Below are positions 16,587 through 25,041 of a stretch of 64,000 nt of DNA, piece by piece. The DNA comes from Parvicella sp964387945 (GTDB lineage: Bacteria; Bacteroidota; Bacteroidia; Flavobacteriales_D; Parvicellaceae): contig CAYLYX010000009.1 in NCBI GenBank assembly GCA_964387945.1, positions 62,001 to 126,000 of the forward strand, read 5' to 3'. The position numbers and the translations under genes are program-made. The first letter of the stretch is position 1, and each line of letters opens with the position of its first letter. The notes beneath the pieces are model-generated. The model made no database searches. It had not been told where the DNA came from and saw only the letters and a list, made by a program, of their open reading frames with translations.

Positions 16587-19214
16587 GTGGCAAAGAAAAA
16601 AGCACCATCCAAAGCGAAGACAGCAAAGGAAACCCCCTTAATGCAACAATACAATAAGATCAAGGCTAAATACCCTGAAGCTTTATTGTTGTTTAGAGTC
16701 GGTGATTTTTACGAGACGTTTGGTCAAGATGCCATTACCGCAGCAAACATCCTCGGAATTGTTTTGACGGCTCGTAATAATGGTTCTTCCAAGCTAGAGT
16801 TAGCTGGTTTTCCCCATCATTCTTTAGAAACTTATCTTCCAAAACTCGTTCGTGCAGGACAACGCGTTGCCATTTGCGATCAATTGGAGGACCCGAAGAA
16901 AACCAAAAAAATTGTAAAGCGTGGAGTTACTGAACTGGTTACTCCTGGTGTTGCCTTTAACGAGCAGGTTTTAGATCAAAAAAAGAATAACTTCTTAGCG
17001 TCCATTCACTTCTCGAAAAACAAAGCAGGAGTTGCTTTTTTAGATGTATCAACTGGTGAGTTTTTACTAGCGGAAGGCGGTTTTGAATACATCGAAAAAC
17101 TCTTTCAGGGCTTTATGCCCTCGGAGGTGCTTTTTCAGCGAAACAAGGACAAACATTTTATTGAGAATTTTGGGGATAAGCATTACACCTTCCGTTTGGA
17201 CGACTGGGTGTTTACTGAGGATTTTGCCTATGAGAAACTCCTGCGCCATTTTGGCACCAAAAGCTTAAAGGGATTCGGTGTAGAAGATCACCCACTGGGG
17301 ATTGTAGCTGCCGGGGCAATTCTTCACTATCTTTCCGAAACGCAACACAACAAAGTTGCACACATTTCGAGCATATCTCGAATTGAAGAAGATCAATACG
17401 TCTGGTTGGATAAATTTACCATTCGAAATCTGGAAATCATCCACTCGCCCAACGAGGATGCAACCACACTTATTGAAGTTATTGATAAAACCGTTTCTCC
17501 AATGGGCGGTAGACTCCTCAAACGATGGGTGGTTCTTCCGCTCAAGGACACGAAACGCATCAACTCAAGGTTAGAAGTGGTGGAGTTCCTAACCCAAAAC
17601 AGTCCTTTTTCTGATGAGTTAAATCAGCATTTGAGCCAAATTGGAGATTTAGAACGATTGATTTCTAAGGTTGCTGCTCTAAGAATTTCACCAAGAGAAA
17701 CGGTGCAACTGAAGTACGCACTAAAAACATTAGAACCTGTAAAAGCACTTTGTGAATCTGCTTCACTGGAAGCATTAAAAACCATTGGTGAGCAGATCAA
17801 CCTGTGTGAAAAGATTGCGGAACGACTTTCAAAAGAGATCAAAGACGATGCACCTGTTGTGTTGAGCAAGGGAGGTGTTATTCAGGATGGCGTAAACGAA
17901 GAATTGGATGACCTGCGTGCAGTAGCTTTTTCTGGAAAGGATTACCTCTTGAAAATGCAGCAGCGCCTTTGTGAAGAAACGGGCATTCCTTCGTTAAAAA
18001 TTGCATTTAACAATGTATTTGGCTACTACATTGAAGTTAGAAATACGCATAAAGACAAAGTTCCAGAAGACTGGATTAGAAAACAGACGCTAACTCAAGC
18101 CGAACGCTACATTACAGAAGAACTAAAAGAATACGAAAGTAAAATTCTGGGTGCTGAAGAGAAAATACTAGTCCTTGAGGCTCGACTTTTTGAAGCATTA
18201 GTTTTTGCGCTATCAGAATATTTACAACCGATCCAGTACAATGCATCTTTGATTGCTCAGTTAGATTGCCTCCTCTGCTTTGCTAAGTTAGCCACAGAAA
18301 ATAATTATACCCGTCCGGTGATTAATGACAGTAAAGTCATTGACATTAAAGACGGCAGACATCCTGTTATTGAGCAGAACCTACCCATTGGTGAAGAGTA
18401 TATCTCTAATGATGTTTACCTCGATGAGGATACGCAACAAATCATTATGATCACAGGACCCAACATGAGCGGTAAATCTGCGCTACTTCGTCAAACGGCT
18501 TTGATCGTCTTGATGGCGCAAATGGGGAGCTTTGTACCCGCTAAATCTGCGACATTTGGTTACGTTGATAAAGTCTTTACGCGAGTGGGAGCCAGTGATA
18601 ATATCTCCAGCGGGGAATCTACTTTCATGGTGGAAATGAATGAAACCGCTAGTATTCTGAATAACATTTCCGATAGAAGTTTGATCCTATTGGATGAGAT
18701 TGGGCGTGGAACTAGCACGTATGATGGTATTTCGATCGCTTGGTCGATTGCAGAGTACTTGCACCAGCATCCAAAGTTTAAAGCCAAAACTCTATTTGCG
18801 ACACATTATCATGAATTGAATGAGATGACGACTTCCTTTCCGAGAATTAAGAACTTTAACGTATCGGTAAAAGAGCTCAATAAGCGCATTATTTTCTTGA
18901 GGAAGTTGGTTGAGGGCGGAAGTGAGCACAGCTTTGGAATTCATGTGGCTAAGGTAGCTGGGATGCCGAATGAAGTGGTGAATAGAGCAAATAAGATACT
19001 AGCACGCCTTGAAAAGTCTCATAGCTCAGATGAACTGGCGGAAAAAACGAAAGGATTGGCGGCAGATGCCAGTATGCAGCTCAGTTTTTTCCAATTGGAT
19101 GATCCAGTTCTTTCTCAGGTAAAAGACGAGATTAAAAATCTGGATATTAATACACTCACACCTGTTGAGGCACTGATGAAACTCAACGAAATCAAAAAGC
19201 TGGTAGGTGGGTAA
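16587..19214 (+). CDS. mutS: DNA mismatch repair protein MutS
   Basis: 875 residues from a GTG start. The mismatch-binding Phe-x-Glu is in VGDFYETFG near residue 40. Connector, lever and clamp regions follow, and the ATPase contains Walker A GPNMSGKS at about 624-631, the SSGESTFMVEMNE segment, Walker B ILLDEIGRGTS and LFATHYHEL. Length fits MutS1 well. It recognises mispaired bases and recruits MutL, which is not in the window. The gene stands alone on the plus strand, divergent from the SPOUT gene and convergent with the universal stress gene, with a hairpin between the two stops. Confidence 0.98.
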   Translation: MAKKKAPSKAKTAKETPLMQQYNKIKAKYPEALLLFRVGDFYETFGQDAITAANILGIVLTARNNGSSKLELAGFPHHSLETYLPKLVRAGQRVAICDQLEDPKKTKKIVKRGVTELVTPGVAFNEQVLDQKKNNFLASIHFSKNKAGVAFLDVSTGEFLLAEGGFEYIEKLFQGFMPSEVLFQRNKDKHFIENFGDKHYTFRLDDWVFTEDFAYEKLLRHFGTKSLKGFGVEDHPLGIVAAGAILHYLSETQHNKVAHISSISRIEEDQYVWLDKFTIRNLEIIHSPNEDATTLIEVIDKTVSPMGGRLLKRWVVLPLKDTKRINSRLEVVEFLTQNSPFSDELNQHLSQIGDLERLISKVAALRISPRETVQLKYALKTLEPVKALCESASLEALKTIGEQINLCEKIAERLSKEIKDDAPVVLSKGGVIQDGVNEELDDLRAVAFSGKDYLLKMQQRLCEETGIPSLKIAFNNVFGYYIEVRNTHKDKVPEDWIRKQTLTQAERYITEELKEYESKILGAEEKILVLEARLFEALVFALSEYLQPIQYNASLIAQLDCLLCFAKLATENNYTRPVINDSKVIDIKDGRHPVIEQNLPIGEEYISNDVYLDEDTQQIIMITGPNMSGKSALLRQTALIVLMAQMGSFVPAKSATFGYVDKVFTRVGASDNISSGESTFMVEMNETASILNNISDRSLILLDEIGRGTSTYDGISIAWSIAEYLHQHPKFKAKTLFATHYHELNEMTTSFPRIKNFNVSVKELNKRIIFLRKLVEGGSEHSFGIHVAKVAGMPNEVVNRANKILARLEKSHSSDELAEKTKGLAADASMQLSFFQLDDPVLSQVKDEIKNLDINTLTPVEALMKLNEIKKLVGG

Positions 19215-19222
19215 TAAAAAAA

Positions 19223-19246
19223 GCCTCCCATCTTTCGATAGAAGGC
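19223..19246 (-). terminator. Terminator for the universal stress protein gene (possibly bidirectional)
   Basis: GCCTCCCATC and GATAGAAGGC form a 10-position stem with 8 pairs around TTTC. On the minus strand the stem is followed by a run of T (plus-strand A-run at 19216-19222), the form of a Rho-independent terminator for the minus-strand gene. It lies between the convergent stops of mutS and the stress gene, so it may serve both. Confidence 0.7.
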
Positions 19247-19269
19247 CTTAGCAATAAATTTTTTGTTCC

Positions 19270-20109
19270 TTAAATGGTGTTTCCAAACACACTTCCTGTT
19301 GCAGAAGTCGTTTCTCTAGGATTTACACAAAGCACAGGAATCTGATCTTCGTTAGTGATGATTTGCTGCTCGTATCGCGCTCCAATCATCCCCATCAACG
19401 AATTTCTGTGTAAGTTCATGATTGTAATCAGATCTGCACCAATCTCTCCAGCAAGATCTAACAGTTGATCTACGAAGTCTCCAGGTTTGTCTGCGATGTG
19501 TGCTGCACATTTCACTTTCTTCTCTGCTAGGTACTTCTTAGCATAAGCAATGTTTCCATTCAACTTATTTCTCAAGAACTCATCTGTTTCTTTTGGTGTA
19601 ACGATGTGTACTTCGGAATCAAAATACTTTGCCATATCCGCAACGATTTCCAACTTTTGCTTGGTTTCGTTGTGAAGATCTAATGGCACAAGGATCTTAT
19701 CGTATCCATCATTTTTATTCGTTCCTTTCTGTGTCACGATAAATGGAACTTCTGAGTTCGTAATCACCTTCATTGCGTAACTACCCGTTACACGCTGCCA
19801 TCCACTTGCTCCGTGAGTCCCCATAATGATTAGACCTGCATCAATTTCAGCAGCTACATCACCAATGTCCTCAAAAATGTTTCCAACTCTCACAATAGAA
19901 CTAACGGAAACGTCCTCGTTATATCTTCTCAAGAATTCAATTTCATCTTCAATCCTCTTGTGTGCTTTATCGAGATCATCTTTCTTCTCAACAATATTCA
20001 ACAAGTGAAGCTCTGCTCCTACAGATTTTGCCAAGTCAGCTGCATGCGTCATTGCAGTGTGTGCTACTTCAGTGAAGTCAGTTGGCACCAAGAATTTCTT
20101 ACTAATCAT
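19270..20109 (-). CDS. Universal stress protein, tandem UspA domains
   Basis: 279 residues made of two UspA domains (about 1-145 and 150-275). The first opens SKKFLVPTDFTEVAHTAM and carries a nucleotide-binding-type MGTHGASGWQRVTGS; the second has YDKILVPLDLHN and INLHRNSLMG-like residues, where the glycine-rich loop is degenerate. UspA proteins act in stress survival, often with bound ATP or AMP. The first domain looks ATP-binding and the second does not. It has its own leader of more than 60 bases with a palindrome, so it is probably transcribed apart from the upstream bactofilin operon. Confidence 0.9.
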   Translation of the reverse strand: MISKKFLVPTDFTEVAHTAMTHAADLAKSVGAELHLLNIVEKKDDLDKAHKRIEDEIEFLRRYNEDVSVSSIVRVGNIFEDIGDVAAEIDAGLIIMGTHGASGWQRVTGSYAMKVITNSEVPFIVTQKGTNKNDGYDKILVPLDLHNETKQKLEIVADMAKYFDSEVHIVTPKETDEFLRNKLNGNIAYAKKYLAEKKVKCAAHIADKPGDFVDQLLDLAGEIGADLITIMNLHRNSLMGMIGARYEQQIITNEDQIPVLCVNPRETTSATGSVFGNTI

Positions 20110-20147
20110 GGGTATTGTTAATTATTAATTTCAGTATTAAATCAGAA

Positions 20148-20184
20148 CGTAATATTACGAATTTCTTTCTTCGTGGCAAAGATA
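20148..20184 (-). promoter_or_regulatory. Promoter -7 box and 12-bp palindrome before the universal stress gene
   Basis: On the minus strand TATCTTTG (20177-20184) matches TAnnTTTG exactly, with a TTTG 15 bp further upstream (20200-20203), a short spacing. Downstream of it, in the predicted leader, lies the perfect palindrome CGTAATATTACG (20148-20159). The palindrome could be an operator for a dimeric repressor; this is inference. Confidence 0.5.
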
Positions 20185-20221
20185 AGCACTCAAATTTCAC
20201 AAACTAGCTTTTTTTGTGCGA

Positions 20222-20404
20222 TCAATTTTCTGAATTCTCATCAGAATTACTGCTGTCTACAGCTAATCTCCAAAACATAGCGCCTGCTGCAATTGGAAAC
20301 ACAATGGTAAAAATGGGGTATTTGCTTTTCATGTTCTCGTCTACCAGATGCCCACCAATTAGACCTCCAACGACAAGTAGAGCTATTCGAATTTTATTTT
20401 TCAA
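20222..20404 (-). CDS. Small two-helix membrane protein, AtpZ/AtpI-like
   Basis: 60 residues with two hydrophobic helices (about 5-22 and 30-48). The GGLIGGHLVDE turn followed by YPIFTIVFPIAAGAMF resembles AtpZ/AtpI proteins, which assist F-type ATP synthase assembly or Mg/Ca transport. It starts 9 bp after bactofilin on the same strand, and from memory that pair is also found next to atp operons in other Bacteroidota. No ATP synthase genes are in this window. The identification rests on pattern and context, not on an alignment. Confidence 0.6.
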   Translation of the reverse strand: MKNKIRIALLVVGGLIGGHLVDENMKSKYPIFTIVFPIAAGAMFWRLAVDSSNSDENSEN

Positions 20405-20413
20405 GTGAACTGC

Positions 20414-20866
20414 TTATGCGTGCTCCTCAAGAATATCTTCTACGGTAACACCAGCTTTTGAAGTACTCTCATGACCAGCGATATTTCCTCCGCCCATGTC
20501 ACAAGTACCAGTAAACTCAGCTCCAGACTCAATGGCAAGTTTATGGGTAATGATTTTCCCATTTAGTCTGGCAGTCGCTTTCAGCGATAACAATTCTTCC
20601 ACTTTGATCGTACCTTGAATTTCTCCTTCTACATCTGCATTTTGGCAAATGATATCACCTTCTACTTTTCCGTTAGCACCGATTACCAATCTTCCCTTGG
20701 TATGCACTACTCCTTTCACAAAACCATCAATTCTAAGGTTACTATCTGCTTTTACCTCTCCTTGAATACTTGTTCCTTCAACGATCCGATTCAGACGATC
20801 TGGAGCGTTGACACTCGTCATTTTACCAGAACTATTTGCATTTCCTTTAAACATTGTCTTTGCCAT
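20414..20866 (-). CDS. Bactofilin family cytoskeletal protein
   Basis: 150 residues. After a disordered N-terminus of about 25 residues comes the bactofilin beta-helix, with regular six-residue rungs: GTSIQGEVKADSNLRIDG, VHTKGRLVIGANGKVEG, NADVEGEIQGTI and LNGKIITHKLAIESGAEFTG. Bactofilins polymerise without nucleotide and position envelope enzymes or shape the cell. The gene is 3 bp after the peptide-binding lipoprotein gene and 9 bp before the AtpZ-like gene, so the three are one operon. Confidence 0.93.
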   Translation of the reverse strand: MAKTMFKGNANSSGKMTSVNAPDRLNRIVEGTSIQGEVKADSNLRIDGFVKGVVHTKGRLVIGANGKVEGDIICQNADVEGEIQGTIKVEELLSLKATARLNGKIITHKLAIESGAEFTGTCDMGGGNIAGHESTSKAGVTVEDILEEHA

Positions 20867-20869
20867 AAT

Positions 20870-22645
20870 TTAGTAATTTGCCTTATTCATTTTTTCAATT
20901 TCGGTAATCTCATCCGCAGTCATTTCCTTCAAATAAACCCTAGAAAAATCTGCCAGTGCCAATCCATTGTTATGATATCCTCTAATGTTAGAGTGGTACA
21001 TGGTGTAGTTTTCCGTATACCATAAAATCATTACTGGAGCATCTTGCATCATTATTTTCTCAGCTTCAGCGAAGTAATTGTTACGCTCAATATCATCTAC
21101 TGTTACTTTACCGAGGTTATACAACGAATCAAATGCTGTATTCGTATACCTCATCACATTTGGGTAAGAAGGTTCGTTGGCGTTTGTTGGCACCTCACCT
21201 CCATAAAAAATCGAAAGGAAACTCTCTGGAGAAGGATAATCCGCTACCCACGCAGATCTGTAAATCTCAGATTTTCCAAGTTTAGAGTTTTCAATTTTTG
21301 TTTTGAAAGAAACTTGATCAATCGAAATCGTGATCCCCAGTGTCTCTTTGATTTGTCTTTCTAAATCTGTAGAAACCAATTTGTGCACATTTCCTCCCAA
21401 GTTGATTTCCAGCGTTACTTCAGGAAAACCTTCACCATTAGGATAACCTGCCTCAGCTAATAATTGTCTCGCCAATTCAGGATTGTATTCGTAACCTTCG
21501 ATTCTGCTAAAGTCATAGGTGTTAAACGCAGGAATTTTTGGAGTGATTCCATACATCCCTGGTGTTCCTTGTCCATTTAAAACTTCATTCAGCAACGAAC
21601 TTCTGTCAATTGCATAGTTGAACGCCTTACGTACTCTTACGTCATCAAACGGAGGTTGCGTACAAATGAACGCGTAGTATTCCGTACTCAAATCTGGTTG
21701 TCTGTCCAAAATCGTTTTAGGCGGATTGTTTTTAAAGTTCTCAATGTTCTCAGAAACTACCTGAGCAATTTTTGCTGATGGTAAACCATTGATCATGGAA
21801 AGCTTGTGCTCGTTAAACATTTCCAATTGCTCCAATTTACTTGGAACGAAAGCGAAATGAATTGTATCTAAATACGGCAATGAATATCCGTTTTCATCTT
21901 TACCATAATATTTTGGGTTATAAACCAAATGGATTTCTTTGGTCATGTCCTTTGGCTTGGTGAACAAAAACGGTCCACAACCTACGGTCATTTCCTTTCC
22001 ATATTTTTCATAAGCTTCTCTTGGGATAATGCTCGTATTCGGCATGGCTAAGATGTAGATGAACGAAGACGAAGGTTGATTCAAGGTGAACTTTACGGTG
22101 TGATCATCTACTACCTCTAAACCTTCAATCTGATCAGTCTTTCCGTTAAAGAAATCCTCGGCTCCTTTAAGATAAGGCTTGATTAGTGAAGCATATGAGT
22201 ACTCACATTCTTTGGAGCACAGCAACTCGAAGGTATAACGCACATCCTCAGCGGTCATTAACCTTCCAACACCACCTTCAAAACAGGCGTCATCATGAAA
22301 ACGAACGTTATCTCTCAGGTGGAAAGTATATTCCGTTTTTGCATCGTTTACAGACCAATCGTCTGCCACTGCCGAACGAATACTATAGTCTTTTGGATCA
22401 TACTCAACTAACCCATCGTGAATCTGTGAAACAACTTTTGAAGAAGTTACATCCAGTACCTCCAGCGGAAATATCGAAGAATACGTTTCGTCTTCACAAA
22501 CGCTGATGCTTCCACCATAAAAAATAGTTTTTCCATCCGATTCTCTTTTGTTCACTTCTCCACCGTCTACACTATCACTCTCCGACTCACAGGACCCCAG
22601 CGCTATTACACCAAAACCGACTAGAAATAAGTTCCTTAACTTCAT
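20870..22645 (-). CDS. Peptide/nickel-type ABC transporter substrate-binding lipoprotein
   Basis: 591 residues from the ATG at 22645 (MKLRNLFLVGFGVIALGSC); the ATG three codons earlier is the alternative. The lipobox Cys near residue 19 suggests a membrane-anchored lipoprotein. The rest is an SBP_bac_5 (DppA/OppA) fold, with VADDWSVNDAKTEYTFHLRDNVRFHDD, the FNYAIDRSSLLNEVL helix and LARQLLAEAGYPNGEGFP. It should bind oligopeptides or another extracellular ligand for import. No permease or ATPase gene is near; it heads the bactofilin operon instead. Orphan binding proteins like this occur in Bacteroidota. Confidence 0.92.
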   Translation of the reverse strand: MKLRNLFLVGFGVIALGSCESESDSVDGGEVNKRESDGKTIFYGGSISVCEDETYSSIFPLEVLDVTSSKVVSQIHDGLVEYDPKDYSIRSAVADDWSVNDAKTEYTFHLRDNVRFHDDACFEGGVGRLMTAEDVRYTFELLCSKECEYSYASLIKPYLKGAEDFFNGKTDQIEGLEVVDDHTVKFTLNQPSSSFIYILAMPNTSIIPREAYEKYGKEMTVGCGPFLFTKPKDMTKEIHLVYNPKYYGKDENGYSLPYLDTIHFAFVPSKLEQLEMFNEHKLSMINGLPSAKIAQVVSENIENFKNNPPKTILDRQPDLSTEYYAFICTQPPFDDVRVRKAFNYAIDRSSLLNEVLNGQGTPGMYGITPKIPAFNTYDFSRIEGYEYNPELARQLLAEAGYPNGEGFPEVTLEINLGGNVHKLVSTDLERQIKETLGITISIDQVSFKTKIENSKLGKSEIYRSAWVADYPSPESFLSIFYGGEVPTNANEPSYPNVMRYTNTAFDSLYNLGKVTVDDIERNNYFAEAEKIMMQDAPVMILWYTENYTMYHSNIRGYHNNGLALADFSRVYLKEMTADEITEIEKMNKANY

Positions 22646-22821
22646 ACAATTCATTAAAATTTAACACTCAAAGATAAAAAAACCATTTCACATAATCACT
22701 ATCATTGTTCAACTTCGTAGCTTTTCGGTATATTTATTGGAGGAAACTAGAGGTACATCTTAAAATTTTGATCGTTTATCGAACAGAATTCGTTAAAAGA
22801 AAAAGTGAAAAATTGAAGGAA

Positions 22822-22829
22822 TAACTTTG
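22822..22829 (+). promoter_or_regulatory. Putative -7 box before the secreted protein gene at 22899
   Basis: TAACTTTG matches TAnnTTTG exactly. Transcription would start near 22836, ruling out the earlier in-frame ATG at 22842 or the start at 22827 in favour of 22899, where a signal peptide begins. No good -33 box is seen. The rest of the 22.65-22.9 kb gap is AT-rich with no gene visible. Confidence 0.45.
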
Positions 22830-22898
22830 AAATTTGAAAAAATGAACTTAATATTGCCCATTGAAAAGGCTATCAACACATTGAAGATTTATATTAAA

Positions 22899-23699
22899 AT
22901 GAGAAAATTACTTGCAGTAGTTGCTTTATTAAGCTTCGGTTTTGGGTTCGCACAAGACAACGAAGCGAGTATTGTGCATGAAGGACATTACCAAGGCAAG
23001 AACTTGTACGTTCAGAATCCATTTGCCGGAAGCGGGGTTGGATTTTGTGTTATTAAAGTGACTGTGAATGGAGATGTTACAACCGATCAAATTTCTTCAA
23101 GTGCATTTGAAATCGACTTTGGAAACCTAAATTTACAATTGGGTGATCCCGTGGTTGTAAAGATTGTTCACAAAACTGATTGTCTTCCAAAAGTTTTGAA
23201 TCCAGAGGTTTTAAAACCAAAATCTACTTTCGAAACAACAAGCATTGCTGTTGAAGGAGGTAAAACGCTTAAGTGGAGCACTACTAAGGAGCAAGGTAAA
23301 TTGACTTACGTTGTAGAGCAATACAGATGGAATAAGTGGATTAAGGTAGGTGAGGTTGATGGTATTGGAACACCAGGAGCCAATAATTACGAATTTCAAG
23401 TTGAGCTTCACTCAGGAGAAAATAAATTCAGAGTTAAGCAAATTGATTATAGCGGAAAGCCAAATATTTCACTTGCTGCTAAGGCAGACTCAGATGCTCC
23501 CAAGTTAGAATTGGTGAGCGACAAGTCAAGAGACGTTGAGTTTACTGGAAGTACGTTGTATGAAATCTTCGACACTTATGGAAATATGGTGAAAAAGGGA
23601 TATGGACAGAAAATTGATTGTTCTAACCTTGAGAAGGGCTTGTATTATGTCAACTATGACAACACAACAGGAGATGTGTGGAACAAGAACAAAAATTAA
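22899..23699 (+). CDS. Secreted protein of unknown function with T9SS-like C-terminus
   Basis: 266 residues from the ATG at 22899. A clean signal peptide (MRKLLAVVALLSFGFGFAQ) starts the protein. The middle looks all-beta, with KIVHKTDCLPKVLNPEVLKP and a second beta region with WSTTKEQGKLTYVVEQYRW and the fibronectin-like KVGEVDGIGTPGANNYEF. The end (STLYEIFDTYGNMVKKG, then LEKGLYYVNYDN) resembles a type A T9SS sorting domain, though it ends in an odd NKNKN tail. I do not recognise a family. A strong terminator follows directly. Confidence 0.8.
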   Translation: MRKLLAVVALLSFGFGFAQDNEASIVHEGHYQGKNLYVQNPFAGSGVGFCVIKVTVNGDVTTDQISSSAFEIDFGNLNLQLGDPVVVKIVHKTDCLPKVLNPEVLKPKSTFETTSIAVEGGKTLKWSTTKEQGKLTYVVEQYRWNKWIKVGEVDGIGTPGANNYEFQVELHSGENKFRVKQIDYSGKPNISLAAKADSDAPKLELVSDKSRDVEFTGSTLYEIFDTYGNMVKKGYGQKIDCSNLEKGLYYVNYDNTTGDVWNKNKN

Positions 23700-23720
23700 G
23701 TTAAGCAATAAACTAGTAAA

Positions 23721-23750
23721 TCCAGACTCACTTGAGTCTGGATTTTTTTT
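23721..23750 (+). terminator. Rho-independent terminator
   Basis: TCCAGACTCA and TGAGTCTGGA (23721-23742) form a perfect 10-bp inverted repeat, followed by eight T at 23743-23750. It ends the secreted protein gene and lies 18 bp before the next start codon. Confidence 0.9.
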
Positions 23751-23767
23751 GCCCAAAAAATTTGAGA

Positions 23768-24172
23768 ATGAAAAAGATTGAACACCTAGGTATCGCAGTC
23801 AAAGATTTAGAAAAGTCGAATGAATTGTTTTCAAAATTATTGAATACCCAACCTTACAAGGAAGAAGCCGTGGAGAGTGAGGGTGTTACCACTTCATTTT
23901 TTCAGGTAGGAGACAGTAAGATTGAATTGCTTCAGGCCACGAATCCTGATAGTCCAATTGCAAAGTTCATAGAGAAAAAGGGGGAGGGAATTCACCATGT
24001 TGCTTTTAATGTGGATGACATAGAAGCAGAGATTCAGCGTCTTCAGGATGAAGGTTTTGAACTCATTCATAAAGTGGCTAAGAAAGGTGCTGACAATATG
24101 ATGATTGCCTTTTTGCACCCCAAATCTACGAATGGAATGCTGGTTGAAATTTGTCAGGAAATAACTCCGTAA
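23768..24172 (+). CDS. mce: Methylmalonyl-CoA epimerase
   Basis: 134 residues from the ATG at 23768 (MKKIEHLGIAVKDLEKS); an in-frame ATG at 23732 lies inside the preceding terminator. Vicinal-oxygen-chelate fold with two beta-alpha modules. The metal ligands are in IEHLGIAV (His), KIELLQATNPDSP, GEGIHHVAFNVDD (His) and MLVEICQ (Glu). It interconverts the (R) and (S) forms of methylmalonyl-CoA in propionate and branched-chain metabolism. No mutase gene is in the window. Its last 47 bp overlap the convergent HAD gene. Confidence 0.93.
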   Translation: MKKIEHLGIAVKDLEKSNELFSKLLNTQPYKEEAVESEGVTTSFFQVGDSKIELLQATNPDSPIAKFIEKKGEGIHHVAFNVDDIEAEIQRLQDEGFELIHKVAKKGADNMMIAFLHPKSTNGMLVEICQEITP

Positions 24173-24773
24173 CATCAGAGCCCTGTAGCAAGTGAAAAGC
24201 TGCTATTCCAGCCTCTCTAGCTCCTTCCACATGCTGAATTGAATCGTCAATAAAAACTGTTCTTTCGGGTAAGAAACTGCAATCTGCTAAGACGAACTCA
24301 AAGCAATCCTTCGTAGGCTTTCTGTACCCAATTTTATGCGACAAATAGACCTGCTCAAACACCTCTCCCAAAATGTCTTTGCCAAACGTACTGGTAATTA
24401 TTTTTGAAAACGCTTTCTCGTGAATCGCGTTTGTATTGCTCAAAAGCACAATTCGATAATCGGTTCTTAACTTCTTCAAAAGTTCTAATCGATGAATTGG
24501 AAAATCCAAAAGCATCGCATTCCATGCAGCGATGATTTCCGAACGAGCGACATCGGGTAGCGTCTTTGCTACTTCATCCACAAAGAAGTCTTCTCCTATC
24601 TGCCCTGTTTCAAAGCGATCAAACAGTTGGGTCTGCTCTTGTTGTGAGTAGATGTCATCAAATGACGTTAACCCCAGTTTTTTGAAAGCCTGTGCCGTGC
24701 GATTGTAATCAATGTTAAGCAGTACACCACCCAAGTCAAAAATGATGTTTTCTTTACCTTGCAGATCAAGCAT
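24126..24773 (-). CDS. HAD family hydrolase
   Basis: 215 residues, HAD-superfamily type IA. Motif I is IIFDLGGVLLNIDY (nucleophile Asp; the second Asp of DxD is Gly here, as in many dehalogenase/epoxide-hydrolase-N relatives), motif II VLLSNTN, motif III Lys in GYRKPTKDCFE, motif IV VFIDDSIQHVEGAR. The substrate is unknown; a small phosphorylated metabolite is usual. The 3' end overlaps mce by 47 bp on the opposite strand. Upstream lies the tRNA gene on the other strand. Confidence 0.9.
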   Translation of the reverse strand: MLDLQGKENIIFDLGGVLLNIDYNRTAQAFKKLGLTSFDDIYSQQEQTQLFDRFETGQIGEDFFVDEVAKTLPDVARSEIIAAWNAMLLDFPIHRLELLKKLRTDYRIVLLSNTNAIHEKAFSKIITSTFGKDILGEVFEQVYLSHKIGYRKPTKDCFEFVLADCSFLPERTVFIDDSIQHVEGAREAGIAAFHLLQGSDVTELFPDKFQPAFHS

Positions 24774-24846
24774 TTCCTTTTTTTATTGCGTAATTGCCTA
24801 CAAATATGTAAAATTGCACCCTCTTTTTCAAGAATATTCTTGGAAA

Positions 24847-24920
24847 GGGCCCTTAGCTCAGCTGGTTAGAGCACCTGACTCATAATCAGGGGGTCCACGG
24901 TTCGAGCCCGTGAGGGCCCA
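24847..24920 (+). tRNA. tRNA with CAU anticodon, probably tRNA-Ile2 (lysidine type)
   Basis: A 74-base cloverleaf: acceptor GGGCCC pairs with GGGCCC, D-arm TAGCTCAGCTGGTTAGAGCA, anticodon stem CCTGA/TCAGG around loop CTCATAA, T-arm with GGTTCGAGCC, discriminator A at 24920. The anticodon is CAT. The acceptor stem has C4-G69 and C5-G68, as in E. coli tRNA-Ile2 and unlike elongator tRNA-Met, so I lean to the isoleucine tRNA modified by TilS. The 3' CCA is not encoded. A TTG-N20-TAAAATTG promoter-like pair lies upstream (24786-24816). Confidence 0.9.
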
Positions 24921-24930
24921 CAACATTTAG

Positions 24931-24956
24931 GGTCTCCAAAAGTGGAGACCTTTTTT
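24931..24956 (+). terminator. Rho-independent terminator after the tRNA gene
   Basis: GGTCTCC at 24931-24937 pairs perfectly with GGAGACC at 24944-24950 around AAAAGT; six T follow at 24951-24956. Confidence 0.9.
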
Positions 24957-25041
24957 ATTGGGATCAAACTTTTCGTTCAACATAGAATTGATTCGTCCAA
25001 ATTCCCCGATTATCACTACATTTGCTAATACAAATATGTAT

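Noticed and set aside
24948..25041. A longer N-terminus for the DUF4290 protein from 24958
   Set aside because: The extension starts next to the tRNA terminator and crosses the -7 box at 25017-25024; the family start fits 25042.
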